Source: Sulfitobacter indolifex (GTDB lineage Bacteria; Pseudomonadota; Alphaproteobacteria; Rhodobacterales; Rhodobacteraceae). Taken from it: a DNA stretch of 64,000 bases. The stretch is from assembly GCF_022788655.1 (NCBI RefSeq), contig NZ_CP084953.1, positions 1-64,000 on the forward strand. The letters are read 5' to 3'. Made by a program: the position numbers and the translations under genes. Within the stretch, counting starts at the first letter, position 1. Each line of letters begins with the position of its first letter. A model generated the notes under the pieces. The model ran no database searches and was not told where the DNA came from. It worked only from the letters and a program-made list of their open reading frames with translations. This document shows, piece after piece, positions 52,756 to 62,262 of the stretch.

Positions 52756-54066
52756 ATGTCCTCCGATCACACAGTGTTGAAATGCATGCCCTACTGGTGG
52801 GAAGCTGCACCTGTCTCCCCTCTTCCAAAGGTACCGCTGGAAAAACGTGTTGATGTTGCGATCATCGGCGCAGGCTATGCGGGGTTGACGGCTGGATTGA
52901 CACTGGCTCGCGCCGGGCGATCGGTGGCAATATATGACAAACAACACCCGGGGGAGGGTGCATCCTCTCGTAACGGTGGCATTACCAGCGGCAATATCAG
53001 GATTGACCATGCGACCTTGGTCAAGAAATTTGGCCAAGAGCGCGCCGATGCCATCACGCTTGAAAGCAAGGATGCCCGCCAGCATCTTTATGACATGATC
53101 GAAGCCGAAGGTATCGACTGTGATTTCGCTAAGGTCGGTCGCTTCGGGGGCGCGCTCGGCACCGAAGATTATGAGCGGATGGCGCGGCACGCCGAGCATC
53201 TGGAGCGCAACCTTGGGATTGAATCCTACCCTGTCCCTCAGTCCGAACAGCACAAGTATATCGGCACAGACTTCTTTCGGGGCGGGAGTGTGCGAATGGA
53301 TATTGGCGGGCTACATCCCGCTAAGTTCATTGCCGAGCTGCTGCGTGTTGCCCAAGCTGCAGGTGTCATTGTGCATTCTGAAACAGCTGTTGAGAGCATC
53401 GACCAAGATGCAACTGGCTTTACGGTACGTACCTCGCGAGGGCAGGTTCAAGCACGACAGGTTCTCGTTAGTACAAACGGATACACAGATGGCGCTACAC
53501 CCTGGTTGCGCCGCCGCATTGTGCCTGTACGCAGCCGGATCATTGCAACCGAACCTTTACCGTCCAATCTTATGGACAAATTGATGCCGCGCCGCATGAT
53601 GTTGAATGATACGCGCACGCTCGGTTTTTACTTCCGACCGTCACCAGATGGGACGCGCATACTTTTTGGCGGACGAGATGGGACTACTCTTGAGGACCCC
53701 ACCAAACCGGTCGCCTATCTGCGTCGTAATCTACTCGATTTGTTCCCGGAGCTTGAGCCCTATAGTGTATCGCATACTTGGTATGGCAAGGTCGCCATGC
53801 ACCGCGACATGATTCCACGTATTTTCGAAAACAAGGGTTTGCTTTACGCGACCGGATTCTGCGGCTCCGGAGTTGTCTGGGCACCATGGATCGGGCGTAA
53901 GGCGGCGCAGAAGCTTTTGGGAAACACCAATGAGGCGCCTTCTGCCTTTGATTTCCAACCGCCTGCGGCCATTCCTTTCTACAATGGGAAGCCTTGGTTT
54001 ATGCCTTTCTTCATGTTGAAATACCGCATGGACGACCGGGCAAAGTTACGCCGTGCAGGTCGCTAG
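52756..54066 (+). CDS. PuuB-like FAD oxidase (DAO family)
   Basis: A 436-residue FAD protein of the gamma-glutamylputrescine oxidase (PuuB/OrdL) kind: N-terminal MPYWWEAAP, the FAD motif VAIIGAGYAGLTAGLTLARA (about residues 34-53), SSRNGGITSGNIRID, and the late GLLYATGFCGSGVVWAPWIG. Such enzymes oxidise secondary amines or glutamylated amines. Being in one unit with an XRE-cupin regulator and opposite a peptide/opine ABC operon, it probably oxidises the imported compound. The exact substrate is open. Confidence 0.88.
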   Translation: MSSDHTVLKCMPYWWEAAPVSPLPKVPLEKRVDVAIIGAGYAGLTAGLTLARAGRSVAIYDKQHPGEGASSRNGGITSGNIRIDHATLVKKFGQERADAITLESKDARQHLYDMIEAEGIDCDFAKVGRFGGALGTEDYERMARHAEHLERNLGIESYPVPQSEQHKYIGTDFFRGGSVRMDIGGLHPAKFIAELLRVAQAAGVIVHSETAVESIDQDATGFTVRTSRGQVQARQVLVSTNGYTDGATPWLRRRIVPVRSRIIATEPLPSNLMDKLMPRRMMLNDTRTLGFYFRPSPDGTRILFGGRDGTTLEDPTKPVAYLRRNLLDLFPELEPYSVSHTWYGKVAMHRDMIPRIFENKGLLYATGFCGSGVVWAPWIGRKAAQKLLGNTNEAPSAFDFQPPAAIPFYNGKPWFMPFFMLKYRMDDRAKLRRAGR

Positions 54067-54256
54067 GACTAGGGGGCGAAATGTCGAATTATTCCTCGGG
54101 ACGCCAATCTGAAGTCTAAACGACTTTCCAAATTGGACCAGCCCACTTTGCGCTATGCTTTCGAGGCATACCGGGTATGCCTTCCAACTTGAAAGGCCAT
54201 GACTCAAGCACAGGTAATCGCAGGAAGTACTCTATAGCTTCAGATCAGGCAGTATT

Positions 54257-54652
54257 ATGATCAAATTATTGCATGTCGATGACGACGCCGATATCCTCGA
54301 ACTAACTCAGATCTCGCTGGAGTTCTCAGAGAACTTCGAAGTTGTCGGCTGCCTCTCCGGAACCGATGCACTTTTTGCGGTAGAACAATTTCTGCCGGAT
54401 GTGTTTCTACTCGACGTCATGATGCCTGGGTTAACGGGTCCAGATCTACTAAAGAAACTTTGGGACATACCGAGCCTCCAAAGTGTTCCCGCAATCTTTA
54501 TGACAGCTCGAGTAAATGCAGCGAGCCGAGCACATCTTTTTGGCATCGGCGCTAAGGAAGTCATCGAAAAACCTTTCGATCCTATGACACTGAACGCGCA
54601 AATTCTAACGGCAATGGATGCGTGCTCCATTGTCCAATTACCAAGCAGATAG
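54257..54652 (+). CDS. Stand-alone response regulator receiver protein
   Basis: A 131-residue CheY-like receiver with no output domain. The acidic pair is DDD (residues 8-10), the phosphorylated Asp is Asp53 in LLDVMMPGLTG, the switch Thr is Thr83 and the conserved Lys is Lys105 in IEKPFDP. No histidine kinase is near, so the partner is elsewhere. It may relay phosphate in a His-Asp chain. The gene stands alone between the oxidase and an IS30 element. Confidence 0.9.
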   Translation: MIKLLHVDDDADILELTQISLEFSENFEVVGCLSGTDALFAVEQFLPDVFLLDVMMPGLTGPDLLKKLWDIPSLQSVPAIFMTARVNAASRAHLFGIGAKEVIEKPFDPMTLNAQILTAMDACSIVQLPSR

Positions 54653-54780
54653 AGTGACAGACTTCGTGATAAGAACTGCATAGTTCACAATCCAACTTCC
54701 GAAACGAGGGAGTGAGCGGCGCGGCAGGATTCTCTATTATTTACCATAATTAACCCTATAGGTACTTTTTATGTAGCCGG

Positions 54781-55892
54781 GTGGATTCACAAATGAAGTG
54801 CGAATTCTGTATCAAAACAGAACCTTGCATGGAGTTGATCAATGGGACGCTGCTACCCTCACCTGAACCTCGAAGAACGCCGCAAGCTGGCCAAATGGCT
54901 TGATGCGAAGATACCAATCAAAGAGATCGCCGACAATTTGCGTCGCGCGCCCTCAACAATCTACCGCGAGATCAGGCGGAACTTCTATCATGACGAAGAA
55001 CTGCCACAGCTGAACGGCTACCACGCAGTGAACGCGCAGGACAGATACGAACAACGCCGCGCGGTGCATCGTAAGTTGATTCGATATCCTGACATCATGG
55101 CGGCAGTCCGCGACGGACTTGATGCGGGTTGGTCGCCTGAGCAGATCGCGGGACGCATGCGGCAAGAGTGCCATCCCATGCGCGTCAGCCATGAGACGAT
55201 CTATCGTTATGCTTACTCCAAAGATGGCCGTTCTGAGAAGTTCTATCGCCATTTACCAGAGCATCGCCGACGCCGCAGGCCACGCGGAACCCGCAGGCAT
55301 CATGGGCGCAGATTTCTTGATGAATTTGCCATAGCCCATCGTCCCGAAGCGATAGCCGAACGTAGCCAGTTCGGGCATTGGGAGTGCGATCTGGTGATGT
55401 TCCGCAAGGAGTTTGGGAAAGCGAATGTGACTTCGTTGGTCGAACGCGTGAGCCGGTTCGCTGTCGTTTTAAAGAACCCAGATCGTCAGTCAAAGCCGGT
55501 AATGGAAGGCCTGATTGATAGCTTATCTCCCCTGCCCGCTGAAGCCCGTCGCAGCATCACATTTGATCGCGGCACAGAGTTCACTGCCTGGCGGCATTTG
55601 AAAGCTGGGCTTGGTGTCGACGCTTGGTTCTGCGACCCCAAATCGCCTTGGCAGAAGGGTACGGTCGAAAACACCAACAACCGTCTACGCCGCTACCTTC
55701 CGCGAAAGGCTGATCCCACGGTGTTCACAGATCGATATTTAAGGTCGATCTGCGACCGTCTCAACAATACGCCGCGCAAGTGTCTGGGGTATCAAACGCC
55801 CACTGAAGTCTTCCGATTGAACCTGATGGAAAGGGTGACGTCACCCTGATAAACTGATCAAACAGAAATTGCGCTTCAACGTGAGTTCACAC
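54781..55892 (+). mobile_element. IS30-family insertion sequence 1, about 1.1 kb
   Basis: Imperfect inverted ends of about 30 bp: GTGGATTCACAAATGAAGTG at the left and GTGTGAACTCACGTTGAAGC on the reverse strand at the right, each leading into GCRAATTTCTGT-like sequence. One transposase gene fills the element. A target duplication could not be fixed. Confidence 0.7.
54842..55849 (+). CDS. IS30-family transposase 1
   Basis: A 335-residue transposase: N-terminal helix-turn-helix (LNLEERRKLAKWLDAKIPIK and IADNLRRAPSTIYREIRRN), then the DDE core with GHWECDLVMF, ITFDRGTEFTAW and the Glu in KGTVENTNNRLRRYLPRK. All three acidic residues are present and the frame is intact, so it may be active. It shares only part of its sequence with the IS30 transposase at 57805. 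Confidence 0.93.
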   Translation: MGRCYPHLNLEERRKLAKWLDAKIPIKEIADNLRRAPSTIYREIRRNFYHDEELPQLNGYHAVNAQDRYEQRRAVHRKLIRYPDIMAAVRDGLDAGWSPEQIAGRMRQECHPMRVSHETIYRYAYSKDGRSEKFYRHLPEHRRRRRPRGTRRHHGRRFLDEFAIAHRPEAIAERSQFGHWECDLVMFRKEFGKANVTSLVERVSRFAVVLKNPDRQSKPVMEGLIDSLSPLPAEARRSITFDRGTEFTAWRHLKAGLGVDAWFCDPKSPWQKGTVENTNNRLRRYLPRKADPTVFTDRYLRSICDRLNNTPRKCLGYQTPTEVFRLNLMERVTSP

Positions 55893-55968
55893 CGCAAAGC
55901 GATAATGTCACCCTTTAGCAAAGCAGAAGTGTCACTCTGTCCTCGGTTTGAGATGAGGATGCGTGGAC

Positions 55969-57315
55969 ATGGGATGGGTGATGATGAGCGAGCGCGAGTT
56001 GAACCGCGTGGAAGTTTTGGCACAGGTCGATGATGACCGGCTGACCGTTAACAATGCGGCCCACATGCTGGGTCTGACCCGGCGGCAAATCTTCAGGCTA
56101 TTGAAGCGGTATCGCAAGGATGGCGCGTCGGCGATCCGACAAGGGTCTCGCGGACGCGCGCCGAACAACCAAATCCACTCCGCGAAGCCTGACTTTGCTT
56201 TGTCTGTCATCAAGGAGCAGTATCCCGACTTCGGCCCGACATTGGCGGCGGAGATGCTGGCCGAACATCATGGGTTCAGAGTTTCGCGAGAGACGGTTCG
56301 CAAGTGGATGCAAGAAGATGGGATCTGGCTACCGCGCAAGCAGCGACGTCAGTTTCACCAACCGCGTTTGCGTCGAGAATGCTTTGGAGAACTGATCCAG
56401 ATTGATGGCTCGGATCACCGTTGGTTTGAAGACCGCGCCGCGCCCTGCACCCTGCTGGTGTTCATTGATGACGCGACCAGCTCGCTGATGGAGCTACGGT
56501 TTGTGAAGTCGGAAAGCACCTTTAGCTATTTTGAGGCTTTGGAGGGCTATCTGCACAAACATGGTCGTCCCGTCGCGTTCTATTCCGACAAGCACTCGGT
56601 GTTTCGGGTGGCCAAAGAAGACGCCACGGGCGGCGCGCGGACCACACAGTTTGGCCGCGCACTGAGCGAGTTGAACATCGAGATCCTTTGCGCCAATTCG
56701 AGCCAGGCCAAGGGCCGTGTTGAGCGCGCCAACCGCACGCTTCAGGACCGTCTTGTCAAAGAATTACGGATCGCAGGCATCTCTGACATGGAAGCGGGAA
56801 ACGCCTATCTGCAAGATTTTAAAGAGCGCCATAACGCTAGATTCACAAAGGCACCGGCCAAGCCGGACAACTTGCACCGCGCACTCAACGTCGAGCCGCA
56901 TCGGCTGGCCGATGTGCTGTGCTGGCGGGAGAACCGTTATGTCGGCAAGCAGCTGACGTTTTCCTATGACCGCAAGCGCATCATACTTGAAGAGAACGAG
57001 ACCACGCGCGGCCTCGTTGGCAAATACGTCGACACCTATGCCTTTGTGGATGGCCGGTTTGAGGTGCGTTCAAAGGGGCGCTCCCTGCCCTACAAAGTCT
57101 TCGATATGGATCAACGCGTCACCCATGCGGCGATCACCGACCATAAACGTCTAAGCGCCGTGCTGGAACATATCAAAGAGATGCAGGACGCCGCGCCGCC
57201 AAAACCGAAGGTCCGGACGAACTCAGAGAAAATGGGATACAATCCCAATGGGCGCCACCCAGGGCGCCCGTCAGGATCGCACGCCAAGAATAAGATTGCA
57301 CAGACCGCGGAATAG
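55969..57315 (+). CDS. ISNCY-family transposase
   Basis: A 448-residue transposase beginning MGWVMMSERELNRVEVLAQV, the usual start of this group. It has an N-terminal helix-turn-helix (LTVNNAAHMLGLTRRQIFRL), an rve core with LIQIDGSDHRWFEDR, AFYSDKHSVFRV and SSQAKGRVERANRTLQDRLV (D, D, E), and a basic tail (NPNGRHPGRPSGSHAKNK). The frame is intact. Confidence 0.92.
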   Translation: MGWVMMSERELNRVEVLAQVDDDRLTVNNAAHMLGLTRRQIFRLLKRYRKDGASAIRQGSRGRAPNNQIHSAKPDFALSVIKEQYPDFGPTLAAEMLAEHHGFRVSRETVRKWMQEDGIWLPRKQRRQFHQPRLRRECFGELIQIDGSDHRWFEDRAAPCTLLVFIDDATSSLMELRFVKSESTFSYFEALEGYLHKHGRPVAFYSDKHSVFRVAKEDATGGARTTQFGRALSELNIEILCANSSQAKGRVERANRTLQDRLVKELRIAGISDMEAGNAYLQDFKERHNARFTKAPAKPDNLHRALNVEPHRLADVLCWRENRYVGKQLTFSYDRKRIILEENETTRGLVGKYVDTYAFVDGRFEVRSKGRSLPYKVFDMDQRVTHAAITDHKRLSAVLEHIKEMQDAAPPKPKVRTNSEKMGYNPNGRHPGRPSGSHAKNKIAQTAE

Positions 57316-57330
57316 GCCCAAGCCTAACTT

Positions 57331-57600
57331 ATGAATGCTGATGACGACGTTGAAGTGATCTTCTCAGACCTGTGCGCCGACGTAGAAATCGACGGGCACA
57401 TTCTGACGGTTGAAATTTACAAGACAGACATCGATCCAGGCTGGATCCTAGAGGTCGTCAACGAGTTTGGCACCTCAACGGTGCTTGATAATCTGTTCAT
57501 CGCGGATGGCCTCGCCTGGCAACAGTTCGAGAAGACTGTGAAGGAGGAAGGCCTTACTGCGTTCCTTTCAAAGAAAGAGAAACGCCAGCTCTTTCACTGA
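57331..57600 (+). CDS. Passenger hypothetical protein of the ISNCY element
   Basis: An 89-residue acidic protein inside the element, 15 bp after the transposase stop. It begins MNADDDVEVIFSDLCADVEI and ends FLSKKEKRQLFH. No known domain is recognised. The small alpha/beta pattern (VEIDGHILTVEIYKTD) and position suggest an accessory or unrelated passenger role. No close ribosome-binding site is visible, so translation may be coupled to the transposase. Confidence 0.6.
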   Translation: MNADDDVEVIFSDLCADVEIDGHILTVEIYKTDIDPGWILEVVNEFGTSTVLDNLFIADGLAWQQFEKTVKEEGLTAFLSKKEKRQLFH

Positions 57601-57746
57601 CCCCCGCAAGGCTTTTCAGCCTTCCGATATTTAGGTCTCCGGGCTGCTAAGCCTTGCTCACGCCAGCACCTGTGGTGACACTTCTGCTTTGCGCAATCGG
57701 TGACATTTCTGAATGGTGTTTACATTCTGTATGTAGCGGCGCGCGC

Positions 57747-58846
57747 TACCCTCAAGTGCGACTCTTGTTAGAAAACAGTAGTTTATCTAGTGAGAGGTAT
57801 CGGTATGGGAGCCGTTTACAACGAACTGAGTATCACAGAACGACGCAAGATAGAACGCTGGAGACACGCGAAGGTCCCAGTTGACGAGATGGCGCGCGTG
57901 CTGAAGCGCTGCAGATCAACGATATTTCGCGAGCTAAAGCGCAACCGTTTCTCGGACGAAAACATGCCTGGATGCGATGGCTATTACGGTGCCGCTGCTC
58001 ACCTCACGCAAGCGGAACGTCGTGCTCGAGAGCGCAAACTGATCAAACATCCTGAACTTCGCAAGCGCGTGATCGAGCGTATCAAGAACGGTTGGACACC
58101 AGAGCAGATCAGTAACCGTATGATCCACGAGCGCGCTCCCCTCAGGATCTGCCAGGAAACCATTTATCGCTACATCTATTCCAAAGAAGGTCAGCGCGAA
58201 GACCTGTGGTGGTATCTACCGACCCACCGTGTCGCCCGCAGGCCACGTCGCACCAGAAGGCGCAGAGAACCCAAATTCCACCGCGATGTCAGTATCTTAT
58301 TTCGCCCGGATGATGTGGCTCATCGCCGCCAGTTTGGCCACTGGGAAGCTGATTTGATGCTGTTTAAACAGAAGCTTGGCCAGACCAACGTCACCTCACT
58401 GGTTGAGCGCGTCAGCCGCTTCACCGTGATCCTGAAGAACCCCAACAAGCGCACCAAGCCGGTTATGGGCAAGATCATGAGTGCCATCAAAGACCTCCCC
58501 CTCGTCGCCCGTCGGTCCATCACTTTTGACCGCGGAACCGAGTTTGTCAGTTGGCCTCATCTCCAAGCCGAGATCGGAACCAAGACGTGGTTTTGCGACC
58601 CCTCCAGCCCCTGGCAGAAAGGCACAGTCGAGAACACAAACCGACGCCTTCGAAGGTGGCTACCCCGCAAACGCGACATCCGGCAATGCACAGATCACGA
58701 TATGAAGGTGATCTGTGATCGCCTCAACAACACGCCGCGCAAGTGCCTTGGATGGAAAACGCCAGCCGAGGTCTTTCGCGAAAAGATATTGGAGGAAATG
58801 CGATGACGCCCCTACCTTGAGCTCGACAAGAGTCGCGGTTCGGGTA
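57747..58846 (+). mobile_element. IS30-family insertion sequence 2, about 1.1 kb
   Basis: Inverted ends: TACCCTCAAGTGCGACTCTT at 57747 and TACCCGAACCGCGACTCTTG on the reverse strand at 58846, about 20 bp with one small gap. These differ from the ends of IS30 element 1, so the two are separate elements. One transposase gene fills it. Confidence 0.75.
57805..58806 (+). CDS. IS30-family transposase 2
   Basis: A 333-residue transposase from ATG 57805 (MGAVYNELSITERRKIERWR). The N-terminal helix-turn-helix is followed by a DDE core: FGHWEADLMLFKQ, ITFDRGTEFVSWPH and KGTVENTNRRLRRWLPRK. It shares the IS30 backbone with transposase 1 but differs at many positions. The frame is intact. Confidence 0.93.
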   Translation: MGAVYNELSITERRKIERWRHAKVPVDEMARVLKRCRSTIFRELKRNRFSDENMPGCDGYYGAAAHLTQAERRARERKLIKHPELRKRVIERIKNGWTPEQISNRMIHERAPLRICQETIYRYIYSKEGQREDLWWYLPTHRVARRPRRTRRRREPKFHRDVSILFRPDDVAHRRQFGHWEADLMLFKQKLGQTNVTSLVERVSRFTVILKNPNKRTKPVMGKIMSAIKDLPLVARRSITFDRGTEFVSWPHLQAEIGTKTWFCDPSSPWQKGTVENTNRRLRRWLPRKRDIRQCTDHDMKVICDRLNNTPRKCLGWKTPAEVFREKILEEMR

Positions 58847-59081
58847 TCGCTCACAAACGAACGGCATGCCAACTGACAAACTCGGCGGGTTAACGTGACA
58901 ACACCTCCGGCATCTATCGGAGGCTAAAACCGGTGTTGGAGATAGCAGACATAAACACGTGCTTAAGGCTATCCGTCAGCGCTGTCCGGCTACATCCCAA
59001 TTCCACAAGCTTCGCAACCGCCCCCCTTAAACAGATTGCCACTGTCGTGAGCCGGCGCCCCAACAGGTCCCTGTGATCACG

Positions 59082-61031
59082 TCAGTTCAGGGCTTCTACA
59101 GCAGCCTGAAAACGCCCTGACATCCGCGCCGCGCCTTCCACGTTCAGATGGTCACGGTCTCGGAACAAAAAATAGCCATCTTGAATCGGGCTACAAACAT
59201 CTGAAGTTTCGGCGCAAAGCTCCGAAAACAAATCTATGAACTCCGTGTTCTCATGCTTGCGTGCAATGCGGCCGAGGTCCCGATGCACGACATCGACCAC
59301 CTCTTCCAATTTGCCGCGTTGCAATGAGCAGCTAAGCTCATCGTCCGGGGCACAGGCACGTATATCTTCAAACATAAACATCGGAGGTGGGCCCACCAAG
59401 AAAAGGCCGATCCCAGATCCTGCAAGCTCATCAGCGAGAGTATCAACCTCCTTAACCCATCTGTTGAAAGTCTCGCGAACTCTCAGCGGGTCAGTGCGGG
59501 TGAAATGCAAGCGCGACAAAACCACAATATCACCAGGCTTCCAGCGGTCGCGCACCTGCTGAAAAAGGGTTGATCGGGCTGGGAAGCTTTCCGTCTCGAC
59601 AACGGGGAAACTCATTCCAGGCGTCTCCACCAAATGAAAACCATAGCCGTGATCGTCACGCATTTTCAGAAAGGTGCCCTGCAGATGACCTGCATGGCTA
59701 TCGCCCATCACCCAGAAGGTTCTCTCTCCGTCCGTCTGGGGCGCAAATGTACATTTGTCAAAAGTATCGGGTTTGAGCGGAATGCTATCCCCCACCACGC
59801 ATGTTGGATAGAATGGTAGGTTACTGCCTGGAAGCGGCGAAAAATCAGGGTGCATCGCAGCTTCAAAGCGAGATACCCATACAGATTTTCGATAAGAGTT
59901 CCCTGCAGCAACAACGGCAATCACACAGAACACAGATGCAAAGGCTCCGGCAAAATGCCAAAGCCTCGGCCGGGGCGTCTTGATCCTTTGGACGGGCTGC
60001 TCCACGAAGTGATAGGACAGGATTGCCACGAAAAGCGCACTGCCTATGCTGACCAGTGGGTTCGCCCAGATACTGGAAGGCGCGAGCAGACCAAATGTCA
60101 AAAAGGGCCAGTGCCAAAGATACAAAGAATAAGAGATGTTCCCCACATACCGCGTCGGTCTATTCGTCAATAGTTGGGTTTGATCCGTTTCTTTACCTCC
60201 TGCAAAAAGCAGTGCGGTGGTCAAGGCAACGATCAGGAGATGACCCAAGACCGCGCTTCCATAGGGGAGGATGAAAACCACCGTCATCGCAGCCATCAAA
60301 AGCGGTGCCCGCAAGAACCGCCCTACGGTGTAAAACCTATCAGGCCGGTGATAGAGAAACGCCGCAGAGGCAACCCCAAGGCCCAATTCCCAGAACCGCA
60401 AAGGCATCAGGTAGTAAGCAGCCATCGGCGCGCGGGTTTGAAAAAAAACAAAGCCCAGCAACGAAAGCATGCACAGGGGCAGGATAACACAAAGAAGCCG
60501 GCGCGAAGACCGACTTTGAGAGGGCTTAAAGGCAACCCAGAACAGAAGGGGGAACAGAAGATAAAACTGCTCTTCGACCCCCAAAGACCAAGTATGCGTA
60601 AAGCCGTTGTATCTTATTGAGGGAGAAAAGTAGTCAAGCTCCTGAAAATACAAGGAAAAGTTAGAAACCCCAAACAGAGCCGCGGCTCCCGTTAGAAGAG
60701 ATTTTTTGGGTGCAGGATCGACAAACAAAAGAATGGCGCAGGTCAGGCCGATACACACCAACAGTGCAGGAAAAAGCCGCTTAATCCGCCTTAAGGAGAA
60801 GGCTGCCAAGAACAATCCAAATGACGTGCCTGACCTGGAAACAAGCGAGAGGGTGATAACAAAACCCGATATAACAAAAAAAGCATCTACACCGAGATAG
60901 CCTCGGGGGAACCAGTTTTCAAAAGTATGCCCCGCAATCACTGCAGTGACCGCAAGCGCCCGAAGTCCATCGACATCCGGCCTATAAATATTGCTCTTGG
61001 TTTTATCCTGCCTGGGCTTTGAAATGTTCAT
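59082..61031 (-). CDS. OafA/YrhL-type acyltransferase with SGNH domain
   Basis: A 649-residue membrane protein. The N-terminal acyltransferase-3 part (about residues 15-370, ten or more helices) begins YRPDVDGLRALAVTAVIAGH with the catalytic-region His, followed by FFVISGFVITLSLVSR and GVEEQFYLLFPLLFWV. The C-terminal periplasmic SGNH part (about 420-649) has VMGDSHAGHLQGTF (catalytic Ser) and RDRDHLNVEGAARM (Asp/His). It should O-acetylate a surface polysaccharide. No other polysaccharide gene is near; it is flanked by IS elements and may be a transferred single gene. Confidence 0.92.
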   Translation of the reverse strand: MNISKPRQDKTKSNIYRPDVDGLRALAVTAVIAGHTFENWFPRGYLGVDAFFVISGFVITLSLVSRSGTSFGLFLAAFSLRRIKRLFPALLVCIGLTCAILLFVDPAPKKSLLTGAAALFGVSNFSLYFQELDYFSPSIRYNGFTHTWSLGVEEQFYLLFPLLFWVAFKPSQSRSSRRLLCVILPLCMLSLLGFVFFQTRAPMAAYYLMPLRFWELGLGVASAAFLYHRPDRFYTVGRFLRAPLLMAAMTVVFILPYGSAVLGHLLIVALTTALLFAGGKETDQTQLLTNRPTRYVGNISYSLYLWHWPFLTFGLLAPSSIWANPLVSIGSALFVAILSYHFVEQPVQRIKTPRPRLWHFAGAFASVFCVIAVVAAGNSYRKSVWVSRFEAAMHPDFSPLPGSNLPFYPTCVVGDSIPLKPDTFDKCTFAPQTDGERTFWVMGDSHAGHLQGTFLKMRDDHGYGFHLVETPGMSFPVVETESFPARSTLFQQVRDRWKPGDIVVLSRLHFTRTDPLRVRETFNRWVKEVDTLADELAGSGIGLFLVGPPPMFMFEDIRACAPDDELSCSLQRGKLEEVVDVVHRDLGRIARKHENTEFIDLFSELCAETSDVCSPIQDGYFLFRDRDHLNVEGAARMSGRFQAAVEALN

Positions 61032-61198
61032 TAAAAAATGCTTTGGCCTAAGTGTTCATGCATGAGCCCGACACCGCGCAGGTGCTGATCGGGCTACGCA
61101 CCTTTCTAGAATATATAGAAGGGTAGCTAAATACTGACTTTAGTGCACGCGCGCCGTAAGACCAAGACACCTTGTCTGGCAACTCCACTCTACCATAA

Positions 61199-62024
61199 GG
61201 GCTCTGTTGCATTAGCTTCTACGAAGCGCAACACTGTTCCGCACTGATGTAGGAGGAGGCCACATGTCGCGCCGAGATCCGTTTAAACAACATCGCTTTC
61301 CTAGAGATGTGATCCTCCTGGCGGTTCGCTGGTACTGCCGATACCCACTGTCGTACCGTGATGTGCGGGATCTTTTGGCCGAACGCGGGATCACGGCTGA
61401 TGCGGCGACGATCTACCGTTGGTTCAGAAATTTGGACCGGAGATCCGGAAACGAGCCTACGGTGCGCATCGTTCCTGGCGCGGGCTGCAGTGGCATGTGG
61501 ACGAGACCTACGTGCGGGTGAATGGCCGTTGGTGCTACCTGTGGCGGGCTGTCGATCAACGCGGGCAGTTGATTGATTTTCGGCTCACCGCTCGCAGAGA
61601 CGCCAACGCAGCAAGGGCATTCATGCGCCAGGCAAGTGAAACAGCGCGGTGCTACTATCCCATGACAATCGTCACGGACAAGGCGCACAGCTATGCAAAA
61701 GTGATTGAGGAAATGAACTTAGGTAACGGGCCGGATGAAAGGATCCGGCACGTTGATCGGAAATACCTCAACAACCGGATCGAAGCTGATCATGCCGCGC
61801 TGAAACAGCTCCTGAGGCCGAAACGGAGCTTTAGAAAACTCACCGCCGCCAAGAACACGCTGAAAGGCATCGAAACCCATCGCGCAATCAAGAAAGGTCA
61901 TTTTGCGAACAATGAGGCTGGCATCTTGAACGAGATCGCCTTCGTCGCAAACCTGTTTGATGCGGCAGCTTGATAGGCGGCCGGCTCAAATTTCTTGTAC
62001 AACGCGGACTAATGCAACAGAGCC
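61199..62024 (+). mobile_element. IS6-family insertion sequence, about 826 bp
   Basis: Terminal inverted repeats GGCTCTGTTGCATTAG at 61199-61214 and its complement at 62009-62024. Size and transposase fit IS6. The flanks show no matching 8-bp duplication, so replicative rearrangement or deletion next to it is likely. The right end abuts an IS3 remnant directly. Confidence 0.88.
61264..61973 (+). pseudogene. IS6-family transposase, frameshifted
   Basis: The first frame gives MSRRDPFKQHRFPRDVILLA and SYRDVRDLLAERGITADAAT to IYRW; the second continues VQKFGPEIRKRAYGAHRSWR to the family end. The join near 61420 reads CGTTGGTTCAG where CGTTGGGTTCAG would keep one frame, so one G was lost. DDE residues in WHVDETYVRV, TDKAHSYAKV and EADHAALKQL are all present. 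The element could only move with help from another copy or by slippage. Confidence 0.88.
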
Positions 62025-62116
62025 GGATCGAGGACTATAATGACAACCACCCACACAGCGGCCTAAAATGGCGCTCGCCTCGCGAGTTCATCAAGGCCAA
62101 AACCGAAACCGCTTAG
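62025..62116 (+). pseudogene. IS3-family OrfB C-terminal remnant
   Basis: Thirty codons read RIEDYNDNHPHSGLKWRSPR then EFIKAKTETA and TAG 62114-62116, the usual end of an IS3 OrfB. It is followed by TGTCCGGTGAAACGGGGGC, which looks like an IS3 right end. The rest of the element is missing; the IS6 insertion truncates it. Confidence 0.75.
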
Positions 62117-62262
62117 GTGTCCGGTGAAACGGGGGCTTGTCCATGGGCCAGTCTCTGCCGGCAAACGTGGATCGAACATTCGCATCGCGGCACTTGTGCA
62201 ACACGATGTGTTGCTATATGTACGTCACTATGTACGGCAACCCGCGTGGAAGAGAGGCTACA

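Larger units (their letters stand above)
55906..57705 (+). mobile_element. ISNCY (IS1202-like) element with passenger gene, about 1.8 kb
   Basis: Ends are inverted: TGTCACCCTTTAGCAAAGCA at 55906 and TGTCACCGATTGCGCAAAGC on the reverse strand at 57705, both continuing into GAAGTGTCAC. Between them lie a transposase and a short passenger gene. The element sits in a 14- to 41-bp gap from each neighbouring IS30. No target duplication was visible. Confidence 0.75.

Noticed and set aside
54781..58846. Composite transposon formed by two flanking IS30 copies
   Set aside because: The two IS30 elements have different transposases and different terminal repeats, and the inner segment is itself an IS.
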